Positions 11,801-23,374 of a DNA stretch of 64,000 bases are shown piece by piece. The stretch spans positions 24,192,449 through 24,256,448 of the forward strand of contig NC_135718.1 in NCBI RefSeq assembly GCF_964656455.1, written 5' to 3'. The notes under the pieces are model-generated. The model did no database searches and was not told the DNA's origin. It saw only the letters and a program-made list of their open reading frames with translations. The translations under genes and the position numbers were made by a program. Position 1 is the first letter of the stretch. Every line of letters starts with the position of its first letter. The DNA is from Halichoerus grypus. Its lineage: Eukaryota > Chordata > Mammalia > Carnivora > Phocidae.

Positions 11801-11994
11801 GTGGTTATTACTGCTTCCATTTGATCCGTTCAGAATGGCCTTGATATGTTCCGTCAGCAGGAGACATGCGTGTTCTTCTTGGACTCTAGGGATACATCAT
11901 TTTAAGGATCTCCTTACCAAGTCTTATTCCAATAATTTCACAATAATTTGAGGCCTACTAATTACCCTAAAGCATGTAAACACATGTGTTCCCA

Positions 11995-12011
11995 CCACAC
12001 ACACACACACG
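11995..12011. repeat. (CA)n microsatellite
   Basis: Eight to nine CA units inside CCACCACACACACACACACG. Confidence 0.85.
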
Positions 12012-12139
12012 TATGCACACTGCAATGTGTTAACTTCTCTCTTTTAATTTCAGAGTTGTTGTGGTTGTTTTTTTCCCAGCATGAGACTTTCAGAAAAAGC
12101 AACTTTCTCATCACCAACTTGACAATGTATACTAAAGTC

Positions 12140-12610
12140 TCAAAATTTCTCCTCCAGAGGTCTATCCTAAGGAAATAATATAAAAGGCAGGCGAAAACAA
12201 AGATTTATGTATCTAGATATTCATTACAACATTTTTAAAATAGTGGAAAACTGTAAAATAATCTGAATCTCCAAAACTAGATGAATGAATATAGTTAAGT
12301 AAATTACAGAACAGCAATATAATACACTATTATGCAAACATTAAAATTATATTTGCAAAACATTTTGAGTAACATAGAAAAATGCTTACTCAAATGTTAT
12401 ATGAAAATAAGAAACAAAATCGTTGATACAATAGGATCTCTGTGAAAATGGATAGGTAAAACAGGGATAGGTAAACATATCCTGAAACGACAATGTTTCT
12501 GAACAGGATTATAGATGGTGACTATTTCTTTAGAGTACTCTTCATTTTTCAAGTTTTGGAAAATTATTTTTATTAGTGAAATTATTGCCTAAAAATTTAA
12601 ATATGCAAAA
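12140..12610 (+). repeat. Ancient L1 3' end
   Basis: CTATCCTAAGGAAATAATA, AAAGATTTATGTATC, CATTACAACATTTTTAAAATAG and AATACACTATTATGCAAAC follow the 3' end of old L1M-type elements. Highly diverged and without an open frame. Confidence 0.65.
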
Positions 12611-13369
12611 ATGAGAAGAAAAGTAGAAGCTTAGGAAACTCACTGTTTCTTCCCTGTTGGCTAGAGGCAATCTTGTATAACATTCAATTCTCAAATCTTA
12701 GGGAATTCGGGCAGATAAGTTTAAAGAGAATGACACTATAAGGTATCAAAGTATCAAAGTAAATCAGATTTAATTCTTTTCAGGCTGCCTTGTTACTTCC
12801 CCACTCCACCCCACATCCTCACAGTGAGCACATGTTAAGGAATGAAATGGAATAATCGTATGAAGTCAGGCCACTTTATCCTCTGCCCCATGCTTTCAGA
12901 TACTGAAGTGTGACCTTAGTCTGAGTACAGGGAAGCCAATGAAGCAAGCCACGTCCCTCATGGCCCCCTCACCAGGTCCAATGTGTAAGCCAATAGTGTG
13001 GAATCCACGTTTCTACATCTGAAAGCCAGTCAGAGATTCAGGGGTGTCGGGAGGAAGTTTCTGGTTTCCCTCAAGCAAGGGGGCTTGGAGCTTACAAACC
13101 TCCCGCCTTCCTCATTCCTGACCCATTAAACAGATTCATCAGATCACTGAGAGTCTACACGGGTAAGAAGATAAACACACAATCAAACACATAGATGGGT
13201 TCATAGATAAAAAAACAAAGAGGAAAAAAACAATACAAATGTCCTAACCATATCAAAACTGATCCCCCGGGGCTACAACTTTTCCCACACTAAATCACCC
13301 TTTCTAAAGCACAGCTATTATTTACAGTTGCTGTTCATAAACCTGTGCTCTTTCCTCTTGACCCCACAG
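12611..13369. other. Unique intronic sequence
   Basis: No gene or named repeat recognised. A block at 12830-13140 is G+C-moderate with no coding frame. Confidence 0.4.
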
Positions 13370-13890
13370 AAAAGGTTCCAAACTGCTCAATCAGGCACGG
13401 AAGTCTTCCCCAATGTGACATCTACTTCCTGTCCAGCCTCCTCCTCAGTTTCTTTCCCTGCCCTGCATCAACACTTTAACTCCCCGGTCTCTTGAACATT
13501 CTCCAAACCTGTCCTGGTCATTTTCTCCCCCTGGATTTTAATGTATTTATTTATCTAACATGCCCATCCCCTCACATTACCCATCAGAGTCCTTCTCTCC
13601 TCCAAGACCCACTTCATATACTGCTCTTTACATTAAGCTTCCTCTGATCTGCCAAAGCTAGAAATAATATCTTCCTTTCTCAGGCCTCTGTTTTAAACTT
13701 CTATTTACTTCTAACAATAAATAATAATATGAAAGGCTTGTATTCTCTATCTCTATCTTGCTCTGTCTCTCTCAATTGGAGATTCCTAAAAGGGAAAATC
13801 TCTTCTACATCTTTGCACGGTCCACAGTGTTTAGCCCAGAAATTACACATAGTAAGTCTCATTAAATGGACTGATCTAATACATGGTATA
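13370..13890 (+). repeat. L2 fragment
   Basis: Pyrimidine-rich sense L2 with CTCCTCCAAGACCCACTTCATA, AAGCTTCCTCTGATCTGCC and a terminal CACAGTGTTTAGCCC block ahead of ACATAGTAAGTCTCATTAAATG. Confidence 0.6.
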
Positions 13891-14017
13891 GAAGAAACAA
13901 ATCTCCTGGACCAGAGCCCTCATTGGGGAACTTCACCCTGAACCATGATGTATTTATTCCATGATGTAGAAAAGGCACCGAGCAGAGCGCTGAGTCCACA
14001 AAAATCATTCAACAGCA

Positions 14018-14325
14018 AATACTAAATGAGTTGTTCAAGGTCACAGGATACAAGATCAAAAGACAAAACACAAATGCATTTCTATTTCTATTCACTAACA
14101 ATACACATGTGGAAGCTGCAATTAAAAACACAATACCTTTTATAATCACTCCAAAGAAAATGAAATACTTAAGTACACACTTAAACAAAGCATATGCAGG
14201 TAAAAATTTTAAAATGCTGATAAAACAACCAGAGAATTAAATAAATGAAGAGGTATACCATGTTCATGTATTAAAAGACTCAACATACAAAAGATGTCAT
14301 AAATATGAAAACAAAAATCTCACTG
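14018..14325 (+). repeat. L1 ORF2 fragment
   Basis: CAAGGTCACAGGATACAAGATC, GCATTTCTATTTCTATTCACTAAC and CATGTTCATGTATTAAAAGAC correspond to the part of L1 ORF2 after the reverse transcriptase core. It abuts the start of another L1, so it is a separate truncated copy. Confidence 0.75.
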
Positions 14326-14483
14326 GCCAAGTAAATATATACAGAATAATTCAATACTATAATGGTGGTGTATGAATCACTTTTAACCCTAGTATAAGAG
14401 TTAAAAGACAAAAGTATTAAGAATAACTATAACCACAGCATTTTGTTAATGGATATATAAAATGTAAAAAAAAGTAAATTCTG

Positions 14484-14702
14484 GGGCACCTGGGTGGCTC
14501 AGTCGATTAAGCATCCAACTCTTGATTTCTGCTCAGGTCATGATCTCAGGGTCCTGAGAAGGAGCCCCACGTCAGGCTTGGTGCTGAGCAGGGAGCCTGC
14601 TTTAGATCCTCTCTCTCCCTCTCCCTCTGCCCCTCCCTGCCCCATTGTGCACTCTCCCTCTCTCTCGCTCTCAAATAAATAAATAAATATTAAAAACTTT
14701 TT
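14484..14702 (+). mobile_element. CAN-SINE, older variant, inserted in L1
   Basis: Head GGGGCACCTGGGTGGCTCAG with the CAACTCTTGATTTCTGCTCAGG variant, then a CT tract and AAATAAATAAATAAATATT tail. Target duplication AAAAAGTAAATTCTG (from about 14469) and AAAAAGTAAATTTTG (14703-14717). Confidence 0.93.
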
Positions 14703-15161
14703 AAAAAGTAAATTTTGACATCACTGACATAAAGTGTTGGGAGAGAGAATAATTAAGTATTGAGTTTTTGTATGCAACTGAGGTTAACTTGTTGTCAGCT
14801 TAAAATAGGCTATTACAACTATAAAAAGTATTATGCAAGCATCAAAGTAACCACAATGAAAAAAACCCTTTAGTAAATACAAAAATAAAATAAAAGAATC
14901 AAAGGATACTTTGATTCTACAAAGTACAAACAATCATCAAATAAGAAAGGAAGACAGCAAGAGAACAGAAAGAACCACAAAACAAAAAATTAACAAAATA
15001 ACAATAGTAAGTCTCTATTTATCAATGATTACTTTAAATTTAATGTTTTAAACTCACTCACTGTCAAAAGATAAAGAGTAGCTGAACGTATTTCTTAAAA
15101 AAAAGATCTAACTATACGTTCTCTGGGAGACACTGACTTTATACTTAAGAACACACCCAGG

Positions 15162-15331
15162 CGTTCTTAAGAACAGTCGGTTGGGCAGCAGCCTTCGGCT
15201 CAGGTCATGATCCCAGGGTCCTGGGATCGAGTCCCACATTGGGCTCCCTGCTCAGCGGGAAGTCTGCTTCTCCCTCTGCTTGTGCTCTCTCTCTCTGACA
15301 AATAAATTTTTAAAAATTAAAAAAAAAAAAA
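15162..15331 (+). mobile_element. CAN-SINE with an altered 5' head, inserted in L1
   Basis: Body from CAGTCGGTTGGGCAGCAG onward is typical, but the head's CCTGGGTGGCT segment is replaced by TTCTTAAGAA. Target duplication ACACCCAGG (15153-15161) and ACATTCAGG (15332-15340). Confidence 0.88.
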
Positions 15332-15943
15332 ACATTCAGGCTGAATATGGAGGATGAAAAATGATATTGCATGCAAATGGCAGCCAAAATACAGTATCAG
15401 GGTGGCTATATTTACACCAGCCCAAACTGTCACAAGAAAAAAAGAATGTCATTACATAATTTTAAATGGGCTAATTCAATAGGAAGATACAGAAATTATA
15501 TATACATATATTATATATATATATATGCATGCACCCAACATTAGAGCACCTAAATATATAAAGCAAATATTGACAGACCTGAAGGAATAGACAGCAATAC
15601 AATAACAGTAAGAATCTTCAATCTCCCACTTTCAATAGCTGATAGATCATCCAGACAGAAAATCAATAAGGAAACAGACCTGAACAATACTACAGACCAA
15701 ATAAACCTAACGGACATATAGAGAACATTCCACCCAACAGCAGCATACAGAACATTCTCCAGAACAAATCACGGGCTAGGTCACAAAACAAGTCTTAACA
15801 AGTTTAAGAAGATTTAAATCATTCCAATTATCTTTTCTGACCACAATAGAATAAAATGAGCAATCAATAACAAAAGGAAAACTGAAAATTCACAAATACA
15901 TCAATGGGTTAAATAAAAAAGGAAATTAGAAAATATCTTGAGA

Positions 15944-16136
15944 TGGGGCATCTGGGTGGCTCAGTCAGTTAAGCATCTGATTCTTGATTTGGGCTCAGGT
16001 CATGATCTCAGGGTGGTGAGATTGAGCCCTGCATCAGGCTCCACGCTGGGTGTGGAGCCTGCTTGGGATTCTCTCCCTCTCCTTCTGCCCCCCACCTCTG
16101 CTCCCACATGAATTCTCTCTCTAAAAAAAAGAAAAA
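15944..16136 (+). mobile_element. CAN-SINE, older variant, with perfect target duplication in L1
   Basis: GAAAATATCTTGAGA is perfectly duplicated at 15929-15943 and 16137-16151. The head is GGGGCATCTGGGTGGCTC with a GATTCTTGATTTGGGCTCAGG variant and a GGATTCTCTCCCTCTCC body. Confidence 0.96.
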
Positions 16137-17130
16137 GAAAATATCTTGAGAAAAGCAAAAACAGGACATACCAAAACTTATGGAATGAAGCAAACGCAGC
16201 ACTGAGAGAGAAGTTTATAGCAGTAAGTGCCTACATAAAAAAGATCTCAAACAAGCTAACATTACACCTCAAGGACTAGAAAAAGAAGAACAAACTAGGC
16301 CCAAAGTTGGCAGAAGCAAGAAAATTATAAAGTTTAGAGCAGAAATCAATGAAATATAGAAAAATAATTGAATGATTGACAAAACTAAGAGTTGGTTTTT
16401 TTGAAAACATAAAAAAAAAATAGGTCTTTTTTTCTTCAGTTAGACTAAGAAATAAAGAAGGCTCAAATAAAATCTAAACTGGAAGAGGAAACATTACAAC
16501 TGATACCACAGAAATAAAAAAGATTATAAGAGACAATTATGAACAATTACATGCCAACAAATTGGAAAAAACAGAAAGAATGGATAAATTCCTAAAACAT
16601 ATGACTTACCAAGCCTGAACCCCCTAAAAACAGAAACCTTGAACAGACCAATAACAAATAGATTGAATCAATAATCAAAAAACTCCCAACAAAGAAAAGC
16701 CGAGAACCAGATGGCCTCACAGGTAAACTCTATCAAACACTGAAAGATGAATCAATACCAATCATTCTTGAACTTTTTCAAAAAAGAGGAGAGGAAGAAA
16801 CACTTCCAAACTCATTTTATGAGGCCAGCATCACTCTGATACCAAACCCAGGCATAGACAGCACAACAGGAAAAAAAACCACAGGCTAGTATCTCTGATG
16901 AACATAAACACAAAAATCTCCAACAAGATATGAACAAAAACCTAATTCACAACACATTAAAAGGATCACATACCACAACCAAGTGGGACTTATCCCTGGG
17001 ACTCAAAGATGGTTCATCATACACAAATCAATCAGTGTGACAGACCACAGTAACAGAATAAAAGATAAAAATTGCATGATCGTCTCAATAAATGCAGAAA
17101 AGGCATTTGTTACAACTCAGCATCCTTTCA

Positions 17131-17151
17131 CAAAAAAAAAAAAAAAAAAAA
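17131..17151. repeat. Poly-A run inside L1 ORF2
   Basis: About 21 A residues after CATCCTTTCAC, where the L1 consensus has an ordinary coding segment. A local expansion, or an assembly length error. Confidence 0.8.
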
Positions 17152-17486
17152 CAATTCTCAACAAATTAGGCATAGAAGGAACTTAGCTCAACACAATAAA
17201 GGCCATATATAGCTAATCTTGCACTCAATGGTGAAAAGGCACTCTCACCACTACCATTCAGCATGGTACTGGAAGTCCTAGCCAGAACAATTGGGGGGGG
17301 AAGGGAATAAAAGGCATTCGAATCCCAAAGGAAAAGGCAAAATTATCAGCTTGCAGATGACATGCTGTTATAATGTTATATATAAGAAAACCCTAAAGTC
17401 TCAAGAAAAACAAAAACTACTGGAATAAACAAATTCAGTAAAGTTGAAGGATACAAAGTCAATATACAAAAATCAGTTGCATTTCT

Positions 17487-17955
17487 CTCTTCTTTATTGA
17501 GATCTAATGGACATATAACGTCTTCTTGGTGTGCAACATAATGATTTGATATTGTATATACTATGAAATGATCACCACAATAAGTCTAGTGAACATCCAT
17601 CATCACTACACATAGTTACCAACTATTTTTCTTATGACAACTTTTAAGATCTACAGTCTTAGCAACTTTCAAACATTCAATAGAGTATTATTAACTACAG
17701 TCACCATGATGTACATTATATCCCCAGTTCTTATTAATTTTATAACTGCAAGATTGTACCTTTTGAACACCTTCACCCATTTGGCCCACCCCCTCACACT
17801 CCCTACCTCTGGCAGCCACTAATCTATTCTCTGTCTCTGTGAGTTTGGCTTCTTTGTTTGTTTTTAAATTCCATATATAAGAACTTTCCTACAGTATTTC
17901 TCTTTCTCTGTCTTATTTCACTTAGCATAATGCCCTCAATGTTCATCCACACACT
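17487..17955 (-). mobile_element. Truncated L1 3' end nested antisense in the long L1
   Basis: TTTATTGAGATCTAATGGAC, TGAAATGATCACCACAATAA, ACTACAGTCACCATGATGTAC and TTATTTCACTTAGCATAATGC are the reverse of an L1 3' UTR. ORF2 of the host element reads into it at GTTGCATTTCT and resumes at ACACTAGCAATGAAC, so it is a clean nested insertion. Confidence 0.88.
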
Positions 17956-18061
17956 AGCAATGAACTATCCACCAAGGAAATTAACAGAACAATCTCATTT
18001 ACAATAACATCAAAAAGAATAAAATATTTAGGAGTAAACTTGACCAAAGAAGTAGAAGAAA

Positions 18062-18136
18062 ATTATAAAATTATAAAACATTGAAAATTATAAAACATTG
18101 ATGCAAATTATACACTGAAAATTATAAAACATTGAT
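18062..18136. repeat. Local triplication in L1 ORF2
   Basis: TTATAAAACATTGA occurs at 18071, 18089 and 18122, while the L1 consensus carries it once. Probably replication slippage after insertion. Confidence 0.7.
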
Positions 18137-19970
18137 GAAAGAAATAAAAGGAAATATCAATAAGTGGAAAGGCAGTCCTGTTGAGATTGGAAAAATTAAC
18201 ACCGTCAAAATGTCATACTACTCAAAGTGATCTATAGATTCAATGTAATCCCTATCAAAGTCCCAATAGAATTTTACACAGAAATTGAAACAATAATCCT
18301 AAAATTCATGTGAAACCACAAAAGACCCCAAGTAGCCAAATCAATTGTAAGCAAAAATAAAAAAGTTAGGGGCATCACACTTCCTAATTTCAAAATACGT
18401 TGCAAAGCTACAATATTCAAAACAATACAGTGCTGGCGTAAAAACAGACATGTAGAGACCAGAAATAGATCCATTCATATATGGTCAACTAATCTTCAAC
18501 AAAGATGCCAAAAATACAGGATGAAGAAAGGCTCGTTTTTTTAATAAACAGTGTAGAGGAAACTTGATCTCTACATGTGAAAGAATGAAACTAGACCCTT
18601 ACCTTACACCATACACAAAAATCAACTCAAAATAGATTGAAGACTAAAACCTAAGATTTAACACCATAAAACTGCTGGAAGAAAAAAAATAGGCAACAAG
18701 TTTCTTGACATTGGCTTTGGCAATGATTTATTGCATATGGTACCAAAAGCACAGGCAACAAGAGCAAAAATCAGCAAGTGGGATTACATCAAACTCAAAA
18801 GCTTCTGCACAGCAAAGGTAACCATCAAAAGGAAAAGGCAATCTATGGAATGGGAGAAAATACTTGTAAATCATGTAACATCATGATAAAGGGTTAATAT
18901 TCAAAATATATTAAGAAGCCCTACAACCCAATAGCAAAAAAAAAAAAAAAAAAAAATAGCCCAATTCAAAATATGGGCAAAAAAACTAAATAGACATATA
19001 GATAAAACATACAAGAAAACATGCAAAATGGCCAAAAGTATATGAAAAGGTGCTTAACATCACTAATTATCAGGCAAATGCAAATCACAACCACAATGAA
19101 ATATCACTTTATATCTATTAGGATGCAGATTAAGAAAAAAACAAGAGATAATAAATGCTGGTGAGTATGTGGTGTAAAGGGAACCCCTGTGTACTGTTGG
19201 TGGGAATGTAAACTGGTACAGTCACTATGGAAAACAGTATGGTCCTTTTACTACCATATAATCCAACAATACCACTTCCAGGTACACGCCCATAGGAATT
19301 TAAATCGCAATTTGAAAGAGATATCTGCACTCCCATGTTCACTGCATCACTATTCACAACAGCCAAGACAAGGAAGCAACATAAATGTTCACTGATGGAT
19401 GAATGAATAAAGAAAATGTGGTATATACATACAATGGAATAATACTAAGTCTTAAAAAAGCAGGAAATCCTGTCATTTGCAACAACATGAAACTGGTGGG
19501 CATTATGCTAAGTGAAATAAACCAGATACAGAAGGACAATGCATGATGCCACTTAAATAAGGAATCTAAAATAGTCAAACACGTAGAAACAGAATGGAAT
19601 GGTGGTTTGCCAGGGGCTGGGGGGGGCGGGGTGGGAGAGGAAATGTGTAGGTATTAATCAAATGGTACAAAGTTCTAAGTTATACAAGATAGTTGTGTCC
19701 TGGAGATCTGCTGTACAACATAAAGCTATAGTTAACAATACTGTATTGCAGACTCAAAAATGTGCTAAGATGTAGATCTTATGTTGAGTTCTTATCACAA
19801 AAAATAATAATAATGAATAAAGAGGGCAGCAGGAAACTTAGAGGTGATGGATAAGTTTAGGGCATAGACCGTGGTGACAGTTTCACTTATTTCCAGACTC
19901 ACCAAGTTGTATATATTATATATGTACAGCTTCTAGTATTTCTATAATATTTGTAAAGCATTTTTTTAAA

Positions 19971-20935
19971 TGGGCCAAAGACATAAACAGACATTTCACC
20001 AAAGACAATACACAGATGCCAAGTAAGCACATAAAAAGATGTTCAACATCATTACCTATCAAGGATGCAACTTCAAACCACAATGAGATATTACGGCCTC
20101 CCTCCTATCAGGGTTAAAATTGAAAATAGTGAAAACATAGTTGCTGGCAATGCTATAAAAAAAATTGGATCACTCATACATTGCTGGTAGCAATATAAAA
20201 AGCCACTCTGAAAAAGTTTGTCAGTTTCTTCTAAAACTAAACACACAACTACAACATGACCCAGAAATCACACTCTTATGCATTTATCCCAGAGGGATGA
20301 AAACACATTTGCACAAAGACCTGTACTCATATGTTCATAACAGCACTATTTGCAATAACCTAAAATGGAGAACAACCCAAATGTCCTCCAACAGGTAAAA
20401 GGCTAAACCACGTGAGGAACATACATACATGGAATACTACTCAGCAATGAATAGAAACAAACAGCAATCTGGGTGAGTCTCCAGGGAATTACACTAAGTG
20501 AAAAGAGTAACCCTGGAAGGTTACATACTGTATGACTCAATTTCTTTAGCCTTTTTGAAATGAAACATTTTATAAATGGAGAACAGATTAGTGGTTGCCA
20601 AGGTTTAGTGACTAAGGGTCTGGGAAAGGGAGGTGGTTGTGATTATAAAAGGGGAACATGAGAGATTCTTGTGAGAGAAATGTTCAGTATCTTCACTGCG
20701 GTGGTGGATAGACAAACCTATACACACACACACACACAAATGAGAACAATAAAACTGAAGGAATCTTAGAAGATTGGTGGATTGTAACAATGTCAATAAA
20801 CTATTGTGATATTATATTATAGTTTGACAAAATATTACCATTAGGGAGACTGGGTATAGAGTATACAAGTTCTCTCTGTATTATTTCTTCAAGGTGCATA
20901 TGAATCTTCAATTATCTCAGTAAAAATTTCAATCA
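19971..20935 (+). repeat. Second L1 3' half (older L1 type)
   Basis: ORF2 end restarts with GGGCCAAAGACATAAACAGAC, CAATGAGATATTACGGCC and TGGAATACTACTCAGCAATG, then the 3' UTR with GTGGTTGCCAAGG and a weak AATAAACTATTG. It repeats a region already passed in the previous element, so it is a separate copy. Confidence 0.85.
20721..20739. repeat. (CA)n microsatellite
   Basis: Nine CA units within the L1 3' UTR. Confidence 0.85.
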
Positions 20936-21160
20936 AAAATGTGTGTGACTGCAAATGGCACACTCATCCCAAATAATATTCTATAATCAACAACCATCCT
21001 TCATAAAAGGAACAGGTGAGAATTTGCAGATGATTAAGAGCATTTTATCTGCATCTCTGGGTGAGATGGTGGGAAGGGGGAATTCCAAAAATTAAGAATT
21101 TTAGACAAGATATCTAATCAATCATAATGCCATCATTTCTGAAGACTGCTGGGACTATGT

Positions 21161-21249
21161 TTTGGAAATGTGGTATCAAGTTTTGGAGAACAGATATGGA
21201 AATGTGGTATCAAGTTTTGGAGAACAGATATGGAAATGTGGTATCAAAA
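21161..21249. repeat. 34-bp tandem repeat, about 2.5 copies
   Basis: GGAAATGTGGTATCAA starts at 21164, 21198 and 21232, an exact 34-bp period. The unit continues GTTTTGGAGAACAGATAT, and the second full copy is identical to the first. Confidence 0.95.
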
Positions 21250-21339
21250 ACTGAGAAAGTGCTCACTAACTACATCCTAAGTTTAAAACTATTTGGGGAG
21301 GCACTCTGGCCAACTGAGACTAGCGTGGACTTTAGTTTT

Positions 21340-21500
21340 ACAGACATGAAGTCAAACTTCATCTCTGTTATCTGCTGATTATAAAAACCTCAGATTCATC
21401 TCTACCAAAGTGGGATAAAATCCTTGCAAGGTTGCTACAATTGATATCTTTATACATAAAGCTCCTAGCACATTCCCTGACACATTATAAATGAGTCTTT
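21340..21500 (-). repeat. MIR fragment, antisense
   Basis: AACCTCAGATTCATCTCTACC, then GGGATAAAATCCTTGC and CTCCTAGCACATTCCCTGAC follow reversed MIR. Confidence 0.6.
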
Positions 21501-22444
21501 TAAATCAGTAGTAAAAGTAAAGGGATGCTCTTTAAAATTTAGTGTATTTTAAGTCTTCTTTACATTAAAATTCATCAGAAAACATGTGATACCCTTGAAG
21601 GCTATTGGTCTAGTATTCCCAAAACACTTCCCTAGCTTTTTTCTGGTGATCCCAATCTCCCTATGCATAGGAATGAACAAGAAAGACAGCCTAGGCCAGG
21701 ATATTCTCACCCTCAAACATAGTTAAAGTTTCGACTACTTGACTCAAGTGGTCCTTTCAATTCTCTCTCAGGACTTTAAATCACCTAGAGAGTAGAGCCA
21801 TGACATCCAGCTGCTGTGGTCCCTGGAGATAAAGAGAATCGAGCCATGACATACCATGGTCCCTAGAGATGCCTAGAATTTTGTCCTTCCTGGAGTCTCA
21901 TTGTTATCTCTTCCCACAAATGCTGAGTGATCCCAGTATCCTTCCAATAAACCCTGTATCTTACCTAAATAAGTGATTACGTCCATGGCTTGCAACCAAA
22001 AATTATGAATAGAAAGCCTTCCAAAGTCACCTGGAAACCACTTCCCATTTGTTGTGCTTTCCGATCCCCCAGGGAAGCTGGATTCCCAGCTGCCAACTCA
22101 CCCTCATAGAGTTCATCTCAAGCACAACTCTATGGAGAGCAGCACCTTATAACCATTCTCTTGTGGTGCCACTCTCTAAAATCAATGTTAATTGCCAATT
22201 AAACAAGCTTGATACTGACAGAATGTGAGCTAATTAGTAAGTGCCAGAGCTCATTCCAATTATTAACCTTTATGATTGTCATTTATAAAGACAAGGGTGC
22301 AACTATGGATTTTTGCATGAATGACTGTATTTCTCATTCTGAACCAGCCATAAAGACAACAGATAACAGGGAAAGGTGCTATGCCACAGGCAAATTCCCC
22401 AAAAGAAGGTGTCACGCACCTTTCAGAAGCAAAGATGGCCATGA
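21501..22444. other. Unique intronic sequence
   Basis: Nothing recognised. CATGACATCCAGCTGCTGTGG at 21800 partly recurs at 21845 (CATGACATACCATGG), a small local duplication. Confidence 0.4.
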
Positions 22445-22625
22445 TGTCTCTTAGGCTGGCAATTACATCAGAATCAAGTGGGGAGCACCTTCAAACTATA
22501 AGCAACTAGACCTTGACCCCAGAAACTGGCTCAATAGGTTTGGCATAAGGCCCAGGAAACTGGCTTTTCTTATATTTCCCAGGTGATTCTCATGATCCAC
22601 CAGAATTAAAAACCACCTAGACAAA
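22445..22625 (+). repeat. MER5A-like (hAT-Charlie) DNA transposon fossil
   Basis: CATCAGAATCAAGTGGGGAGC, then a CCCAGAAACTGG..AGGCCCAGGAAACTGG region and CAGGTGATTCTCATG match the MER5A order. Confidence 0.65.
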
Positions 22626-22744
22626 TATCCAAGAAACCCATTCCCAGTCCCCAGTGCAGTCACTTGGCTGTAGATCTCTTATGAAATATGAATGGTGGCT
22701 GAACTAGAAAGGCCAGGAAAGAATGATTACTAATGTAACATCAA

Positions 22745-22930
22745 GAGCAGGGGGCTGCTGAGAATGGAGAGACCTAGATTTGGGTCCCAGATCTGAAATC
22801 ACTGAGCACCAACCCATTCGGGACCTTAGTTCATCCACTCATAAAATGGAATGTTCAATGCACACGCCTCACATTCCTCCCAGAAATATGAGACGTGCCA
22901 GGCATGCATGTGAGCAGTGACTACACATAT
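22745..22930 (-). repeat. MIR fragment, antisense
   Basis: ACCTAGATTTGGGTCCCAG, TTAGTTCATCCACTCATAAAATGG and GTGCCAGGCATGCATG follow reversed MIR. Confidence 0.65.
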
Positions 22931-23320
22931 TATACCAGTTTAAGAGATAAGTACCACTGAAAGGGGGAGCTTTTGTAAGATAAACTCTATGTATTGCATT
23001 TTAAGACTTGACTTTAGCTTTAACTTGGGCACAAAGCATTTAGAAGCAATAGCAAAATGTGAAATGCTTCCTTTGTAAGTTCAGCAATTCCTGAAAAGAA
23101 ACCTCACAGAAATGCAAGAGAAAAGAAGAGGGCTTTTTACCAGTTTATTGCTTCCCAAATAATATCTAGGGCAGTGGTCTTTGTGGAGAAGTTGCCAAAA
23201 GCCTCCTAAAGACATTTACAGCATATGTCCAACAAAGTAATTGACTACCAAATGATGAGAAAGTAACTATGAAGCTTGCCTAGCTTATCTTTATAGGCAT
23301 TTTATACATATATACGTATG

Positions 23321-23374
<54 letters not shown>

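Larger units (their letters stand above)
14326..19970 (+). mobile_element. Long, inactive L1 (ORF1-ORF2 spacer, most of ORF2, 3' UTR)
   Basis: The order follows a mammalian L1: spacer with GTTTTTGTATGCAACTGAGG (14765), ORF2 endonuclease region from about 15000, ATGCACCCAACATTAGAGCACC (15526), and the reverse transcriptase region around 16500-17500. The metal-binding motif region at 17355-17366 reads L-A-D-D. The 3' UTR has a G-rich run (19613-19636), then CTATAGTTAACAATACTGTATTG. Many stops and frameshifts make it dead. Three SINEs and an antisense L1 end interrupt it. Resembles the L1MA/L1MB age class; the subfamily is not certain. Confidence 0.9.

Noticed and set aside
17343..17370. Functional L1 reverse transcriptase
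   Set aside because: Although A-D-D remains, surrounding frameshifts, stops and a nested insertion make the element dead.
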